Assembly: GCA_029856045.1 (NCBI GenBank)
Contig: JAHQWG010000047.1
Coordinates: 208,178-272,177 of the forward strand
Length of the DNA stretch: 64,000 bases
DNA from: Promethearchaeia archaeon
Lineage (GTDB): Archaea; Asgardarchaeota; Lokiarchaeia; Sigyniarchaeales; SOKP01
Direction of reading: 5' to 3'
Shown here: positions 62,904 to 64,000 of the stretch, one piece after another
How the letters are laid out: each line of letters opens with the position of its first letter
Numbering within the stretch: the stretch's first letter is position 1
Notes under the pieces: model-generated
Seen by the model: only the letters and a program-made list of their open reading frames with translations
The model's database searches: none
Told to the model about the DNA's origin: nothing
Program-made: the position numbers and the translations under genes

Positions 62904-63524
62904 TTAAGTTAACTTAAGATTTTTAATATTAGTAAAAGAATCAATAATTTGGAGCTTGATTAATTTTATTACCGAAGATGCTAAATATGATTGAGATGTC
63001 CCTAAACTCACACATGAAATTCCAGTATCTTTTAATTCCTTTGAATCAAGGAAATTTCCTAATTGGTTCCCGATGATGAATAAATAATTTTTATCTTTCT
63101 CAAATTTCTCTTGTGAGAATTCTGTACCTTTTTCATGTAAAATGTAGGCTTGGAATCCTTTTTTCCTTAATTTTTCAATAGCATCGAAAATATCGATATC
63201 GGTGATAATAACTCTATTTAAAGGATTTTTTTTTTTGCTTCCTTCATCTAAACCTTGGATTACCTTTACAAAATAATCCATAAATCTTAATTCGCTTATT
63301 GGGAAAATAACTTGCTGAAATAATTCGTATTTAAAGATATAGGTACCGTAATTGTCCAAAAATGCCCAAAATTCAACATTTTGTTCAAGCTCAAAATTAT
63401 TCAATAAAGCAGCTAAAGCACACCGGGTAATTACATCTAAACGCCCGGTAGAACCTGTTGGGTCTTTAAGTATATAATTACTTAGATTAATGGTTTCGGA
63501 TTTTATGAAAAAAACAGTTTTCAT
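62904..63524 (-). CDS. trmY: tRNA (pseudouridine54-N1)-methyltransferase TrmY
   Basis: A 206-residue SPOUT methyltransferase that makes m1-pseudouridine at position 54 of archaeal tRNA. Matching marks are the N-terminal TGSTGRLDVITRCALAALLN, GFQAYILHEKGTEFSQEKF and the SAM-binding knot VSLGTSQSYLASSVIKLIK, which closes the C-terminus. The first 20 residues are slightly longer than usual. It leads a possible transcript with the CDP-alcohol phosphotransferase and rps26e. The pattern fits TrmY rather than its relative TrmH. Confidence 0.92.
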   Translation of the reverse strand: MKTVFFIKSETINLSNYILKDPTGSTGRLDVITRCALAALLNNFELEQNVEFWAFLDNYGTYIFKYELFQQVIFPISELRFMDYFVKVIQGLDEGSKKKNPLNRVIITDIDIFDAIEKLRKKGFQAYILHEKGTEFSQEKFEKDKNYLFIIGNQLGNFLDSKELKDTGISCVSLGTSQSYLASSVIKLIKLQIIDSFTNIKNLKLT

Positions 63525-63697
63525 TAGATGGTTTCTTATAAGAGTTTAATATTAATAGATTTTTTTTCTAATATTATATTTTTTTTACTTATAATTATCA
63601 TTTAAGTATTCTTTTTTTAAGGAATTAGTGGGAAAGAAATGGGAAAAGTTAATAAACGATAATTTCTTTTTTAATTAATAAGTTGGTGTTTAAGATC

Positions 63698-63790
63698 ATG
63701 ATTTCAATTACTAAAGAAATTTATTATGGAAATCCGAAATCATTCTTGACTAGAACACTTCATAACCCGAGATTTATTACACACTATTAA
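63698..63790 (+). other. 30-codon ORF upstream of argC, possible leader peptide
   Basis: An ATG at 63698, nine bases after GGTG, opens a 30-residue frame: MISITKEIYYGNPKSFLTR followed by 11 residues ending FITHY. It closes with TAA at 63788-63790, inside the left arm of the inverted repeat at 63781-63813. The layout resembles a leader peptide, but only two Arg occur and no Arg run, so arginine attenuation is weakly supported. It may equally be an eroded gene end. Confidence 0.3.
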
Positions 63791-63813
63791 AAATTTCATA
63801 TTAATAATAGTGT
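63781..63813 (+). promoter_or_regulatory. Hairpin-forming repeat before argC
   Basis: ACACTATTA (63781-63789) and TAATAGTGT (63805-63813) form a perfect 9-bp stem with a 15-nt loop. T-rich runs follow (63828-63834 and 63847-63857) before the argC start at 63887. A terminator/attenuator-like or operator role for argC is possible; evidence is structural only. Confidence 0.4.
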
Positions 63814-63886
63814 TGAAGTTATTTTATCCTTTTTTTCTTCAGCAAGATTTTTTTTTTATGATAATTTTTTTAAATGGTTTTTAAAT

Positions 63887-64000
63887 ATGATTAGAGTAGG
63901 TATTATGGGAGCAACCGGATATGTTGGAACAGAATTAGTTAGGATTTTATTACAACACCCAAAAGTAGAATTAAAAATATTAGCATCACAAAATTATATC
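63887..64000 (+). CDS. argC: N-acetyl-gamma-glutamyl-phosphate reductase-like (ArgC/LysY), cut by the window edge
   Basis: The first 38 codons of a gene leaving the right edge. MIRVGIMGATGYVGTELVRI followed by LLQHPKVELKILASQNYI is the NADP-binding Rossmann start of the ArgC/LysY family, which reduces the acyl phosphate of N-acetylglutamate (arginine) or its LysW-bound analogue in lysine/arginine synthesis. The catalytic Cys lies outside the window, so ArgC and LysY cannot be separated. Aspartate-semialdehyde dehydrogenase starts similarly but usually reads VGATGxVGQ, so ArgC is preferred. Confidence 0.85.
   Translation, partial: MIRVGIMGATGYVGTELVRILLQHPKVELKILASQNYI

Overview
The window looks like AT-rich chromosomal DNA (by eye roughly 70% A+T) from an anaerobic archaeon, most likely an Asgard archaeon of the Lokiarchaeia type. 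Archaeal markers are an archaeal-type AlaRS, TrmY, DtdA (GEK1 family), ribosomal protein S26e, a CDP-alcohol phosphotransferase of the archaetidylinositol-phosphate type, paired Lrp/AsnC regulators, FtsZ and a CdhE-type CO dehydrogenase/acetyl-CoA synthase subunit. The Asgard assignment is an inference: it rests on the mix of archaeal information genes with eukaryote-like genes (type II pantothenate kinase, glucuronokinase-like GHMP kinase, SNAP/TPR-like and PIN plus helical-repeat proteins) and bacterial-type genes (DnaK/DnaJ, the histidine utilisation pathway, tyrosine phenol-lyase). No tRNA, rRNA, CRISPR array, insertion sequence or prophage was seen.

Layout. 1-5.4 kb: TusA and DsrE sulfur-carrier genes, an ArsB/NhaD-like ion transporter, and a dnaK-dnaJ operon followed by the remains of clpB. 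5.5-11.1 kb: an oxygen and thiol defence region (OsmC, ferritin-like protein, desulfoferrodoxin, rubrerythrin, ferredoxin:thioredoxin reductase, glutaredoxin, small ferredoxin) ending in two convergent Lrp-type regulators with Cys-bearing tails. 11.2-18.3 kb: EamA exporter, FtsZ, HAD phosphatase, a small Cys-rich protein that appears to start at AUU, a metallo-beta-lactamase-fold protein, and AlaRS. 18.4-24.2 kb: histidine degradation (hutU-hutH-hutI in one direction, ftcD facing them). 24.3-35 kb: small-molecule enzymes (GNATs, methyltransferase, Nudix, SIS isomerase, GHMP kinase, DtdA, DUF362, ChbG-like deacetylase, corrinoid protein). 35-42.5 kb: a LolD/FtsX-type ABC transporter whose permease also appears to start at AUU, a coiled-coil protein, RNase Z, a MoaD/ThiS-like protein and a large SNAP/TPR-like protein. 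42.6-47.7 kb: tyrosine phenol-lyase, type II PanK, CdhE, a shrunken DppB-like remnant and a MaoC hydratase. 47.8-56.4 kb: a GPH-type sugar transporter with an enolase-superfamily enzyme, HypE-like, DUF89 and HAD genes, an MFS transporter, and two-subunit class I fumarase. 56.4-64 kb: a large unknown helical protein, an APH-like kinase with MobB, PIN-repeat protein, S26e, CDP-alcohol phosphotransferase, TrmY and the start of argC.

How the genes fit together. Histidine is broken down through urocanate, imidazolonepropionate and formiminoglutamate, and tyrosine is cleaved to phenol, pyruvate and ammonia, so amino-acid catabolism is prominent. CdhE and the corrinoid protein point to C1 and Wood-Ljungdahl metabolism in an anaerobe, and the superoxide reductase/rubrerythrin cluster protects it from oxygen. 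The most notable observations are two genes that appear to begin with AUU behind good Shine-Dalgarno sites (14366 and 35860), a clpB N-domain remnant with two adjacent stops behind dnaK-dnaJ, palindromes flanking the dnaK TATA box, several eroded gene fragments between genes, a MoaD-like protein ending Gly-Gly-Ala, and Lrp paralogues with Cys-x-x-Cys tails.
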